From Mesobacillus jeotgali (GTDB lineage Bacteria > Bacillota > Bacilli > Bacillales > Cytobacillaceae), in the NCBI RefSeq assembly GCF_031759225.1, contig NZ_CP134494.1, forward strand, positions 4,400,501 through 4,464,500: DNA of 64,000 bases, read 5' to 3'. Of the stretch, positions 8,510 through 17,091 are shown one piece after another. Under the pieces are notes generated by a model. That model made no database searches and had not been told where the DNA came from. It was given only the letters and a program-made list of their open reading frames with translations. The number at the start of each line of letters is the position of its first letter. The first letter of the stretch is position 1. The position numbers were made by a program, and so were the translations under genes.

Positions 8510-8617
8510 TTGGATTTAGTATTTAGATAGTTACTAATTACGATTTTTAAGGGGCTGGCCTTGGTATTGGGGCTGGCTTTTTGTGCTTTGTGTCACATTA
8601 TCCCGTTGTTTTTTGCT
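8510..8617. other. AT-rich gap behind the VanZ-family gene
   Basis: The gap between the VanZ-family and NERD genes is 307 bp and is mostly occupied by the 21-bp array described next. In the part before it, a weak GCCT/GGGC hairpin near 8568-8583 followed by TTTTT might end the VanZ-family transcript, but it is not convincing. Confidence 0.35.
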
Positions 8618-8713
8618 CAACTGGTATTATATTCGTTTCAACTGGTATTAAAATGCTTCCAACTGGTATTAAAACTTGTGCAACTGGTATTAAAATCCCC
8701 CCAACTGGTATTA
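8618..8713. repeat. 21-bp-period word array, word CAACTGGTATTA (5 copies)
   Basis: CAACTGGTATTA begins at 8618, 8639, 8660, 8681 and 8702, every step exactly 21 bp. The 12-base word is invariant, apart from what follows it, and the 9 bases between copies vary. It lies about 100 bp upstream of the NERD gene. Confidence 0.95.
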
Positions 8714-8816
8714 TCTTTATTGTTCTTAAAAATTTCACATAATTTATCTAAACAACACAGGTTTTTTCTTTCAATTGTAGAATTTTTAATGAAAATCTAT
8801 TGAGGAAGTGACACTT

Positions 8817-9806
8817 TTGATCGAAAAAGAACGCTCCTACCCCATTCGGCTTCTCATGTATGAAGCATTGATGGAAAATCTGACAGAAAACCACCCTAAA
8901 TTCCCAATTATCGAGCAAGATTATAGAGCTTGGCGAGCTGGTTATAAAGGTGAACTGCAAACTGATTACCGGTTAAGTTTTTTACCGGAAAAAGGGTATC
9001 ATATCTTACGGGATTTACGCCTAGCCGATGAAGAATGGTATTTTCAGATTGATACCCTCATCTTAACACTTCGCTATATCCTTCTTATTGAAACGAAAAA
9101 CTACTCTGGCATCCTTTTCTTTGATAAAGATTCCCAACAGATCATCCAAACAAAAGATGGGCAGGAAAAATCTTATGATAACCCTATTAACCAGGTTCGG
9201 ATGCAAGCCTGGCACTTAAAGAGGTGGCTAAAGAGCCATAAACTCAATGTCCCTCCCATATACCACCTTGTTACGATTAGCAATTCCTCTACTATAATTA
9301 AAGTGAGTGACCGTTCCTTAAATAACTTGATTGTGAAAGGAGATGCCATATTAAATAGAGTGATTCAAATAGATGAAATTACTTCAAACCCTACCTATAA
9401 TGATAAAGAATTAAAGAAGTTATCAAAGTTACTCATAAAGAAACATACTCCTCACCATCCTGACATTTTAAAACCATATTCCCTCACCCAAGCAGATCTA
9501 CAAAAAGGTATCCAATGCCCCTCATGTTTAACCTATGGAATGCAGCGTGATAAATGGACTTGGAGTTGTCCAGTATGCAATCACAAATCAAAATCAGCAC
9601 ACCACAAGAAGATTAAAGATTCCTTTCTTCTTTTTAAACCCTCCATTACAAACCAGGAATTCAGGGAACTATCTAACTGTCTATCGATTAGAGCAGCGAC
9701 CAACATCTTACTTTCAATGAACCTCCCCCACACAGGAACCAAAAAAGGCCGCATCTACCACATGCCACCTGACATCGAAGCATTCTTTAATCCCGCGAAA
9801 AAATAA
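8817..9806 (+). CDS. NERD domain protein with C-terminal zinc ribbon
   Basis: A 329-residue protein with a nuclease-related (NERD) domain at about 30-160: the segments DTLILTLRYILLIETKNYSG and QVRMQAWHLKRWL carry the family's conserved Asp, E-x-K and Gln. A Cys4 zinc ribbon follows near 235-262 (CPSCL and CPVCN). NERD domains are predicted nuclease-fold modules found in many otherwise unassigned bacterial proteins. I take TTG 8817, which has GAGGAAG eight bases upstream; the GTG at 8808 overlaps that site. The gene looks more AT-rich than its neighbours and is flanked by an array and a terminator, so it may be acquired. The substrate is unknown. It could act on DNA or RNA, or serve only as a binding protein. 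Confidence 0.8.
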   Translation: MIEKERSYPIRLLMYEALMENLTENHPKFPIIEQDYRAWRAGYKGELQTDYRLSFLPEKGYHILRDLRLADEEWYFQIDTLILTLRYILLIETKNYSGILFFDKDSQQIIQTKDGQEKSYDNPINQVRMQAWHLKRWLKSHKLNVPPIYHLVTISNSSTIIKVSDRSLNNLIVKGDAILNRVIQIDEITSNPTYNDKELKKLSKLLIKKHTPHHPDILKPYSLTQADLQKGIQCPSCLTYGMQRDKWTWSCPVCNHKSKSAHHKKIKDSFLLFKPSITNQEFRELSNCLSIRAATNILLSMNLPHTGTKKGRIYHMPPDIEAFFNPAKK

Positions 9807-9835
9807 AAGTTTCCTGCTCACAGCCCAAACGCGCT

Positions 9836-9863
9836 AAAAAGCCAGGGCGCTTTTTGCCCTGGC
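9836..9863 (-). terminator. terminator of spoIID
   Basis: A GCCAGGGC/GCCCTGGC stem, then TTTTTAGC on the minus strand, directly behind spoIID. The plus-strand NERD gene converges on it. Confidence 0.85.
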
Positions 9864-9870
9864 CTGGTAA

Positions 9871-10899
9871 TTATTTCTTCGCAGTAACCTTCGTCAGCAT
9901 GCTCTCTGCTTCGCTGATCTCGACGCCTTTGTAGTAGTGTTTGACGATGTCTTGATAGTTCTTGCCTTCGGTGGCCATGCCATTGGCTCCGTATTGGCTC
10001 ATGCCGACGCCGTGGCCGAAGCCTTCGGTGGTGATGACGACGTTATTGCCCTTCAGTTCCCAAGTGAAGTCGCTTGAGCGCAGGCCGAGTTTATCACGAA
10101 CTTCTTTTCCCGTCAGGACTTTACCTCCGATATCAATTTTAGCGACTCGGTTCCCAGTGGTCCTAGAGATGACTTTACCTATCTCCGGAGAATTCGGCAG
10201 CTTGACACCAAGCTTAGCCTCCACATCTGCCACAGTCATGACCGTTTGGTTACGAAACTTAGGTGACTCTAAATCCCATGGGCTTTCCACACTCCGCAAG
10301 TAAGGCAAGGAATTAGACCAGTATTCCTCTGAGTTCTCGGTAAAGCCGTTCGATGTCGAGAAGAAGGTTGCGTCGATTGGCGCACCGTCAAATGTTAGCA
10401 CCTGACCGTCAGTTGCCTTCACTGCCTCGGCGATTTTCTTCATCTTCCATTTGTAGTCGACGCCCCACTGCTTTTTCAATTCTTCCTTATTTTTAAACAC
10501 CTGGTGGATTTCCGTATCATTCAATTGTGCGCCTTCAGGTACGCCTACTTTATTGGGAATTAGCATTTGTCTTACATAATAAGTCCTTGCCGACAGTGCC
10601 TGTGCCTTCAACGCCTCCAGTTCGAACTCGGCGGGCATTTCAGCTGCAACGACTCCGATCAAGTATTCATCAAGCGGAAGCTTTTCTGTTTTGGATAGAG
10701 CTGTCCTGTAAACAGCTACCTCAACTGCGGAATCTGCAGTCGGGACAGCAGCCGTATCCTTCGCCTCTCTCTGCAACTCTTCCCCAAGCTTTCCGCCTGC
10801 CTTATCTTCCATAAAAGGGAGGACGAGCAAGGATGGAATCAGGAGTGTGACAGCGAATAGGATAGCAGCTAGTACGATGATTGGTTTGAATTTTAACAT
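9871..10899 (-). CDS. spoIID: stage II sporulation protein D
   Basis: A 342-residue mother-cell membrane protein with an N-terminal membrane anchor (about 4-25) and a SpoIID/LytB domain (about 65-320) that includes [14 protein letters not shown] and [16 protein letters not shown]. SpoIID is a lytic transglycosylase that works with SpoIIM and SpoIIP to degrade septal peptidoglycan and drive engulfment. ATG 10899 is chosen over an upstream ATG at 10989 because GGAGGC lies eight bases before it and the first residues then form the signal anchor. A sigma-E-type promoter lies just upstream. It sits downstream of murA, as in B. subtilis. The length matches the family (343 aa). Confidence 0.94.
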   Translation of the reverse strand: MLKFKPIIVLAAILFAVTLLIPSLLVLPFMEDKAGGKLGEELQREAKDTAAVPTADSAVEVAVYRTALSKTEKLPLDEYLIGVVAAEMPAEFELEALKAQALSARTYYVRQMLIPNKVGVPEGAQLNDTEIHQVFKNKEELKKQWGVDYKWKMKKIAEAVKATDGQVLTFDGAPIDATFFSTSNGFTENSEEYWSNSLPYLRSVESPWDLESPKFRNQTVMTVADVEAKLGVKLPNSPEIGKVISRTTGNRVAKIDIGGKVLTGKEVRDKLGLRSSDFTWELKGNNVVITTEGFGHGVGMSQYGANGMATEGKNYQDIVKHYYKGVEISEAESMLTKVTAKK

Positions 10900-10950
10900 A
10901 GAAAAAGCCTCCATTATGAAATTATTCCGGTCGAAAACCGTCTCATTCCA

Positions 10951-10979
10951 TTCATATGGAGGCAGACAAGCTTTTATGA
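10951..10979 (-). promoter_or_regulatory. sigma-E-type promoter of spoIID
   Basis: TCATAAA (10973-10979), a 14-bp spacer, then CATATGAA (10951-10958) on the minus strand, close to the sigma-E pattern with a CATANNNT -10. Mother-cell expression of spoIID by sigma E is known in B. subtilis. Confidence 0.5.
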
Positions 10980-11124
10980 CAGTTTTCAAAAAAGCTCAGC
11001 ATTTGTATATTTTCTTTTAAAACGTACATAATAAGTCGGTTGAAATTGGACAGATATTTTTAAAATAGATGTTGATTACTATTTCAATCAACAGATTAAG
11101 ATTAAAATATACCTGATAATAAAT
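10980..11124. other. rest of the murA-spoIID gap
   Basis: The murA-spoIID gap is 312 bp. Besides the spoIID promoter and the murA terminator it holds only AT-rich sequence in which I recognise nothing. Confidence 0.4.
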
Positions 11125-11167
11125 CAAAAAACCGCAGAACTATACATTAAAGCACAATTCTCCGGTT
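11125..11167 (-). terminator. terminator of murA
   Basis: AACCGGAGAA pairs with TTCTGCGGTT around an 18-base loop, followed by TTTTGATTT on the minus strand, 45 bp past the murA stop. Confidence 0.65.
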
Positions 11168-11211
11168 CATTGAGTAGTATTCTTTATCGTTCATGTCTGA
11201 GACTAATTATC

Positions 11212-12519
11212 TTACGCGTTCATGTCTGAGACTAATTGATCTGTTACTGGCTGTTCTTCTACTTCGCTGATGCGTTCGATGTCTGCACCAAGTGCTGCAA
11301 GCTTATTGTGGAAGTTCACATAGCCGCGATCCAGGTGGTAAAGCTCTGTCACGCGAGTTACGCCATCTGCTACAAGACCAGTCAGGATCAGTGATGCTGC
11401 GGCACGCAGGTCAGTTGCTGCCACTTCTGCTCCCTGAAGGTTGGATGGTCCATTCATGATGACAGAACGTCCGTCGATTTTGATGTTTGCATTCATGCGG
11501 CGGAATTCTTCTACGTGCATGAAGCGGTTTTCGAAAACAGTTTCTGTGATCATGCTTGTTCCCTGAGCACGCAATAGCAATGCCATCATTTGAGATTGCA
11601 TATCTGTTGGGAAGCCAGGGTGCGGCATTGTCTTGATGTCGACTGCTTTCAATTTTTCAGGCCCGATGACACGAAGGCCCTCTTCTTCTTCAATGATCGT
11701 AACGCCCATTTCTTCCATCTTGGCAACCAATGAAGAAAGGTGTTCCGGAACAGCGCCTTTTACAAGGACGTTGCCGCCAGTGATGGCAGACGCAACCATG
11801 AAGGTTCCTGCTTCGATACGGTCAGGAATGATGTTGTGGTCAGCACCGAACAGTACTTCCACACCCTCGATCTTGATTGTGCCAGTGCCAGCGCCTCTTA
11901 CCTTCGCTCCCATTTTGTTCAGGAAGTTGGCAAGGTCGACGATTTCTGGTTCTTTTGCGACGTTTTCGATGATGGTTGTGCCTTTTGCAAGGACAGCCGC
12001 CATCATGATGTTTTCCGTAGCGCCAACGCTAGGGAAATCAAGGTATATTTTAGCTCCATGCAGACCATTGACTGCTTCGGCTTCAATAAAACCGTTGCCT
12101 ACCTTGACTGTCGCACCCATCGCTTCAAAGCCTTTAAGGTGCTGGTCGATAGGACGGGAACCGATTGCGCAGCCGCCTGGCAATGCTACGCGAGCACGGC
12201 CATTCCTGGCAAGCAGGGATCCCATTACTAATACAGAAGCACGCATTTTACGAACATACTCAAAAGGTGCTTCTATTTTTAACTCTCTGGATGCATCTAC
12301 TGTAATTGTGTTATTTTCAAACTCCACTACGGCGTTTAAAGAACGTAATACTTCGTTGATGGTATATACATCGGAGAGAGTTGGCACATCACGAATTACG
12401 CTTTTTCCGTCACTTGCTAATAATGTTGCAGCGATAACAGGCAAGACGGCATTCTTAGCTCCTTCAACCTTTACAGAACCGCTTAGCCTTTGTCCGCCGC
12501 GGACGATGATTTTTTCCAA
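11212..12519 (-). CDS. murA: UDP-N-acetylglucosamine 1-carboxyvinyltransferase
   Basis: A 435-residue cytosolic enzyme that transfers enolpyruvate from PEP to UDP-GlcNAc, the first committed step of peptidoglycan synthesis. The KNAVLP motif is at 22-27. The catalytic cysteine that fosfomycin alkylates is Cys117 in [10 protein letters not shown]. The start is TTG at 12519 with GGAGGGGAATACAC upstream. The neighbours (ywmB upstream, spoIID downstream) match the B. subtilis murAA locus, so this is the main MurA. A second paralogue lies at 56619-57905. The last residues run past the usual end with a short acidic tail. Confidence 0.96.
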   Translation of the reverse strand: MEKIIVRGGQRLSGSVKVEGAKNAVLPVIAATLLASDGKSVIRDVPTLSDVYTINEVLRSLNAVVEFENNTITVDASRELKIEAPFEYVRKMRASVLVMGSLLARNGRARVALPGGCAIGSRPIDQHLKGFEAMGATVKVGNGFIEAEAVNGLHGAKIYLDFPSVGATENIMMAAVLAKGTTIIENVAKEPEIVDLANFLNKMGAKVRGAGTGTIKIEGVEVLFGADHNIIPDRIEAGTFMVASAITGGNVLVKGAVPEHLSSLVAKMEEMGVTIIEEEEGLRVIGPEKLKAVDIKTMPHPGFPTDMQSQMMALLLRAQGTSMITETVFENRFMHVEEFRRMNANIKIDGRSVIMNGPSNLQGAEVAATDLRAAASLILTGLVADGVTRVTELYHLDRGYVNFHNKLAALGADIERISEVEEQPVTDQLVSDMNA

Positions 12520-12551
12520 GTGTATTCCCCTCCGCGTCCAATTTCTCTATA

Positions 12552-13271
12552 TTAATATTCAATCGTTATGATGGGTGTGCCAACTACAAGGGTAGTCTTT
12601 GCGCCCAATCGATCAGTTTTCCGTAATCCAAGCTGCATATTCATCTCATGGTCATTGCTCAAGGATTTGTCGAACAAAGGCGAAACAGCGGATGTAGATA
12701 TAAATGATTCCTCTTCTACTCCTTCGACTTCCTCAGCTTGAAAAGCCTTTAGCAATTTAGTTTTATAAACAGGTAAAGCCGATTTTATCTTATCACTGAA
12801 CTCGCCTTCAATACAAGAGAAAGTTGTGGCATTTCCGCGAAAAATGTCAAATATTCTGCCTGGTAAATTTTTGTTTAAAAATCTTTCTGTATTTTTATTC
12901 CAGTAGTGACCTCTGACCTCATACATCACATACGTATGTATCAGCCCATTTGTGTCCGTCGAAACAATTTTAATTTTTTCCTGAATCTCAGAAGAATTCG
13001 AAACAGCTGTAAGTTCTCCATCTCGGTGCTTCCATGTCCAACTCGGAAGCTGGACCTTCAATTCTTTTACCAAACCTTCGACACTTTCGTCTTCCAACGT
13101 TTCCCTTGCATATAAAGACCAACCCGTGATCAAAATATTTTCGTCCTGCAAAACTGAGGCCAGAGTTTTGATTTCATGATCAGCGTCAGCTACAGTCGTC
13201 TTATTCCCAGCTTGGAACACAATAAAACCAATAATGCCAAAAATTGATAAAATAAATGGAATCTTTTTCAT
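12552..13271 (-). CDS. ywmB: YwmB family TATA-box-binding-like protein
   Basis: A 239-residue protein with an N-terminal signal or anchor (about 4-22) followed by a mixed alpha/beta region. It matches the YwmB family (TATA-binding-protein-like fold) by position immediately upstream of murA, by length and by the LITGWSLYARE and GRIFDIFRG-like segments. It is probably secreted or membrane-attached outside the cytoplasm. Its function is unknown, and the fold name does not imply transcription. The ATG at 13271 has only a GAGAG-type ribosome site. It is 32 bp before murA, so the two are probably co-transcribed. Confidence 0.75.
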   Translation of the reverse strand: MKKIPFILSIFGIIGFIVFQAGNKTTVADADHEIKTLASVLQDENILITGWSLYARETLEDESVEGLVKELKVQLPSWTWKHRDGELTAVSNSSEIQEKIKIVSTDTNGLIHTYVMYEVRGHYWNKNTERFLNKNLPGRIFDIFRGNATTFSCIEGEFSDKIKSALPVYKTKLLKAFQAEEVEGVEEESFISTSAVSPLFDKSLSNDHEMNMQLGLRKTDRLGAKTTLVVGTPIITIEY

Positions 13272-13581
13272 ATGTCTCTCACTCTCCCCTTATTACCATT
13301 CTTACCAGGAGAGCAAATCGCATACTTGGGAATTCTCGTCACTTTTTGACATCATTCTATGTACCAACTTAACCGGGTGTTCATTTGTTTGTGAAAAAAT
13401 AAACATGCCTTTGCAAAAAACAAGCACAAAAACAATAATACTCAAGTTTTCGCGTTTTGGAAACATGTATGAAGACCTAATTTTTTACCAATTTGTTTAG
13501 AACTAACAGCAGATGGGCTAAAAGGTTGTTACTAAGCTATTTTTGATTGAGAAGTCACAAAGTTTACGAAAAAAAAGAACC
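13272..13581. other. gene-free gap between ywzB and ywmB
   Basis: 310 bp of AT-rich sequence. A plus-strand ORF across it has no ribosome site and is not convincing. I see no terminator with a clear stem behind ywzB and no repeat. Confidence 0.4.
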
Positions 13582-13818
13582 TTACTGAAAAATCATCGGA
13601 AGCTGCTGTGACCATTGGAGGTAATCTAGGAAGAAATTACTTACTGTGGATCCCAGTGCGATGGAAGCAAGAATATATAAGACACGGGCCTGAAGTACAT
13701 GGTTTGCCCTAAGCATTTTATCGAATTGGAGTGCTTGCAGAGCCCACCAAGAAATGGCGATAAAAACAAGATGTGTCAGAATGCTGGTCAGCGCAAAGCC
13801 GCCAAAACCTGTAATCAT
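13582..13818 (-). CDS. ywzB: DUF1146 family membrane protein YwzB
   Basis: A 78-residue protein with two membrane segments (about 6-26 and 46-66), starting MITGFGGFALTSIL, typical of DUF1146. In B. subtilis ywzB lies between the atp and murA regions as here. Its function is unknown. The ATG at 13818 has GGGGGGACCG upstream. It stands alone: the nuo terminator lies upstream and 310 bp of empty sequence downstream. Confidence 0.85.
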   Translation of the reverse strand: MITGFGGFALTSILTHLVFIAISWWALQALQFDKMLRANHVLQARVLYILASIALGSTVSNFFLDYLQWSQQLPMIFQ

Positions 13819-13930
13819 AAACGGTCCCCCCTTACCATGTCTATTTTAACATAAAATAGATGATTACCTGTTATTTTAGACGTTTCAGAAGCTCGAAAGT
13901 TTCATGTGATCTTAGTAATTCTCTATACAG

Positions 13931-13964
13931 TAAAAAAACTGGCCTGCAATGATTGCAGACCAGC
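13931..13964 (-). terminator. terminator of the nuo operon
   Basis: CTGGTCTGCAA pairs with TTGCAGGCCAG, followed by TTTTTTTA on the minus strand, about 80 bp beyond nuoN. Confidence 0.9.
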
Positions 13965-14043
13965 TGAATTTACCCCTTTGTTTCCATGAATAGATTTTCC
14001 CCAAAACCCAAACATGTTAGTGCTTTTTGTTACTAAAAAGCGT

Positions 14044-15564
14044 TTACCTCATAAAATCCACAAACTGATTGAAGTTACTATGCATGAAGTCGATTGCCAG
14101 GTTTGGCAAGACTCCGAACAGGATTGTTCCGACTACTGTAATCAGGATGACGGCAATTGTTCCTGCTGGCAGCTGGATTTTTTCGTCGCTTGCTGCCGGG
14201 CGGAAGAACATTTGCGTCATGATTCCGAAGTAGTAGAAATAGGATACGACTGTTGTTGCAATCATGATCGATACTAGGACGTAGTGTGCCTGGTCGACCA
14301 TCAATGCGCCCATGAAGATGTTCAGCTTACCGATGAAACCTGCTGTACCCGGGATTCCTGCGAGTGACAGGATGAAGATTCCCATTCCCACTGCGAGCAG
14401 CGGTGAGCGGCGGTAGAGGCCGGCGAAGTGGCTGATATCTTCTGAGCCAGTTTTCATTGTGATCACTTGGATCACAGCGAATGCACCAAGGTTCATCAAC
14501 ACGTATGCGAGCATGTAGAACCAGATTGCATCGAATGTCACGAAAGACATGGCAGTCAATGCGACAAGGATGTAACCCGCATGCGCGATACTTGAGTAGG
14601 CGAACATGCGCTTGATGTTGCGCTGTCTCAAGGCGATGACGTTACCAATGATCATCGTTGCTCCCGCCAGGAATGCAATGTAATCCTGGACTGCGAACAG
14701 CAATGGAATTGGCTGCCCATCTTCTTGTGCGACAGGAATGTATCCAAAAATCGATAACAGGATTCGAAGGATGATCACGAATCCAGCTGTTTTTGAGACG
14801 ACGCTCAGGAACGCAGTCACCGGAGTCGGAGCTCCTTCGTATACATCCGGTGCCCACATATGGAATGGCGCCGATGCGAGCTTGAATGACAATCCGACGA
14901 AAATCATGAAGAATGCCAGTCCAAGAATGTAGATATGCTGAGGGTCACTCAGACCACCAAAGACTTGAGCGATTTCTCTTAAGTTTGTTGATCCGGCGAT
15001 TCCGTACACATAGCTCATACCGAACAATGTAATTGCCGAAGAAATTCCGCCGTTTATGACGTATTTCATAGCTGATTCATTCGATTTCAGGTTGCGCTTT
15101 CGCATCCCTGCAAGGACATAGGACGGAATGGACAGCAATTCAAGTCCGACAAACAAGGTAATCAAATCGCCGCTTGATGCCATGAACATCGTACCAAGCA
15201 ATGCCGTCAGGAACAGATAGAAAAATTCTCCCTTGTATTCCTCAAGTCCGTCATTCGTCCTGTAATCGATTGCCAATAGCATGACAAGTGCCGCTCCAAG
15301 TAGAAGGATCAGCTTGAATGCAATCGCAAACGAATCCAATCTGAATGTATCGTATAAAATGGATGTTGTTTCAGTACCAATCAGCGATACCAGCGAAACC
15401 AGCGCCAGTACGATACCAGCGAAACCAGCCCAGCCAAGGACTTTCCGGTCAACATGCTTTGGCATGAATAAATCAGCGACTGATAAAATTGCAATGACAC
15501 CAAGGATGATGAATTCCGGAGTCATCGTCCCCCAATCAAATGATAGAAGTGTATCTAGATCCAT
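14044..15564 (-). CDS. nuoN: NADH-quinone oxidoreductase subunit N
   Basis: A 506-residue antiporter-like membrane subunit of complex I with about fourteen transmembrane segments. The proton-channel core is recognisable: conserved Glu in the GLELLSIPSYVLAG segment, and Lys in the KLASAPFHMWAPDVYEG segment. It is the last gene of the operon, six bases after nuoM, and is followed by a terminator. Together with NuoL and NuoM it forms the three proton-pumping modules of the membrane arm. Confidence 0.95.
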   Translation of the reverse strand: MDLDTLLSFDWGTMTPEFIILGVIAILSVADLFMPKHVDRKVLGWAGFAGIVLALVSLVSLIGTETTSILYDTFRLDSFAIAFKLILLLGAALVMLLAIDYRTNDGLEEYKGEFFYLFLTALLGTMFMASSGDLITLFVGLELLSIPSYVLAGMRKRNLKSNESAMKYVINGGISSAITLFGMSYVYGIAGSTNLREIAQVFGGLSDPQHIYILGLAFFMIFVGLSFKLASAPFHMWAPDVYEGAPTPVTAFLSVVSKTAGFVIILRILLSIFGYIPVAQEDGQPIPLLFAVQDYIAFLAGATMIIGNVIALRQRNIKRMFAYSSIAHAGYILVALTAMSFVTFDAIWFYMLAYVLMNLGAFAVIQVITMKTGSEDISHFAGLYRRSPLLAVGMGIFILSLAGIPGTAGFIGKLNIFMGALMVDQAHYVLVSIMIATTVVSYFYYFGIMTQMFFRPAASDEKIQLPAGTIAVILITVVGTILFGVLPNLAIDFMHSNFNQFVDFMR

Positions 15565-15570
15565 CCTTCA

Positions 15571-17091
15571 TCACCCCCCTATTCCCATCAAGATAGTCTC
15601 TAAAGTTGCCTGAAGCGGTTCACTAAGAACAGCTGGATATACACCGATCAGAACGATCAAGCCGATGAGCACCAAAACTGGAGCCCATTCAAATGAACGG
15701 ATGTCTGAAATTCCAACGAATTCGCGCTCTGCCTTGCCATATGTGATGGCGAGGACTGCACGCAGCAGGTAAACTGCTGTCATGATGATGCCGATTGTAC
15801 CGACCGCAGCAAGGATCGGCATTTCCTCGAATAGTCCAAGGAAGGCCATGAATTCGCTTACGAATCCGGACATGCCAGGCAGTCCAAGTGATGCCATCGC
15901 GCCTGCAAGCAGGAAGCCTGATGCAAGCGGCATTCCTTTTGCCATGCCGCCAAGGTTCGCAAGTGTTGTCGTATGCGTGCGCTCATAAAGAACTCCAACA
16001 AGGAAGAACAATAGAGCTGAAATCAAGCCGTGTGATACGACCTGGAAAATAGCACCTTGAATTCCTGCTTCATTTAATGCTCCAAGTCCGATTAAAACGA
16101 TCCCCATATGGGAAATAGAAGAGTAAGCAAGGACCATTTTGAAATCTGTCTGGATAAAAGCAAGGAACGCTCCGTAAAGCAGGTTAATGACACCCAGTAC
16201 TGCGAGCAGTACGGCTAATTCTGCGAATTGTTCAGGGAAAATCCCCATCCCGAAGCGAATCAGACCGAATGCGCCGATCTTCAGCAAGATCCCTGAGTGG
16301 ATCATGACGATGGATGGCGGTGCTTCAACGTGGACGCGGAGCATCCAGCTGTGCAGCGGAAAGATTGGCAGCTTTACACCGAAAGCCACTAGCAAGGCAA
16401 TCAATAAGCCCATTTTCAATGACTCAGATACGGGCGCAAATAAAGGCGCGTTTTCTGCGTTCATCATGACTGACAGCATTTCGATATTGGATGTGCCAGT
16501 TCTTGAGAACAGCACCATGATGACGATCAGCAGGATGGCCGATCCAAGTCCGTTATAAATCAAGAAGCTGTAGGCAGCCTTTTCTTTGTCGTAATAACCC
16601 CATTTTCCAATCAGGAAGAACATTGGAATCAATGTGATTTCGAAGAAAAGGAAGAACAGGATCAAGTTTTGTGATGTGAATACTCCAAGCATCCCGATTT
16701 CGAGAAGCAAGAACAGCATATAGTAGCCTTTCCATTCTTTTTTGATATGGAAGGAAGCGACTGCCGCAAGCGTCGCGATCACCGCTGTGAGAACAACCAT
16801 GACCAAACCGAAACCATCAATGCCAAGTTCGTAGTTCACTGTGAAGATGCCCTGTTGCTCGGCACCCTGGCCGCCGAATTGGATCCAGCGGAATTTTTCC
16901 GAAAAATTGGCGAGATCATTGCCGCCGCGATACGAAAAGTATGCAATCAATGCAAGGATCAATGACGGCAGTGTTGCCAGTACGCCAAGCATTTTGATGC
17001 CTGATTCATTCGCCTTTGGCATGAAGGCCAAAAGCAGGATTCCTAGTAAAGGGGAGAATACCAGTAAGGTAAGAAAATAGTTGAAATCCAT
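15571..17091 (-). CDS. nuoM: NADH-quinone oxidoreductase subunit M
   Basis: A 506-residue antiporter-like subunit with about fourteen transmembrane segments. Conserved stretches are LFFLFFEITLIPMFFLIGKW (the channel Glu) and KLPIFPLHSWMLRVHVEAP (the channel Lys region). Its start overlaps the nuoL stop by one base, so translation is probably coupled. It pumps protons in the complex I membrane arm. Confidence 0.95.
   Translation of the reverse strand: MDFNYFLTLLVFSPLLGILLLAFMPKANESGIKMLGVLATLPSLILALIAYFSYRGGNDLANFSEKFRWIQFGGQGAEQQGIFTVNYELGIDGFGLVMVVLTAVIATLAAVASFHIKKEWKGYYMLFLLLEIGMLGVFTSQNLILFFLFFEITLIPMFFLIGKWGYYDKEKAAYSFLIYNGLGSAILLIVIMVLFSRTGTSNIEMLSVMMNAENAPLFAPVSESLKMGLLIALLVAFGVKLPIFPLHSWMLRVHVEAPPSIVMIHSGILLKIGAFGLIRFGMGIFPEQFAELAVLLAVLGVINLLYGAFLAFIQTDFKMVLAYSSISHMGIVLIGLGALNEAGIQGAIFQVVSHGLISALLFFLVGVLYERTHTTTLANLGGMAKGMPLASGFLLAGAMASLGLPGMSGFVSEFMAFLGLFEEMPILAAVGTIGIIMTAVYLLRAVLAITYGKAEREFVGISDIRSFEWAPVLVLIGLIVLIGVYPAVLSEPLQATLETILMGIGG

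Noticed and set aside
8561-8803. An 80-codon plus-strand ORF that translates the 21-bp array into QLVL heptads
   Set aside because: TTG start only, no homology, and the array pitch is shared by loci that give no ORF. An AAGGGG before the TTG keeps a small doubt.
11633-12571. A 312-codon plus-strand ORF
   Set aside because: It lies wholly antisense to murA, has no ribosome site, and its sequence is the mirror of a well-conserved gene.
13234-13500. An 88-codon plus-strand ORF between ywmB and ywzB
   Set aside because: Begins inside ywmB on the opposite strand, no ribosome site, low-complexity product.
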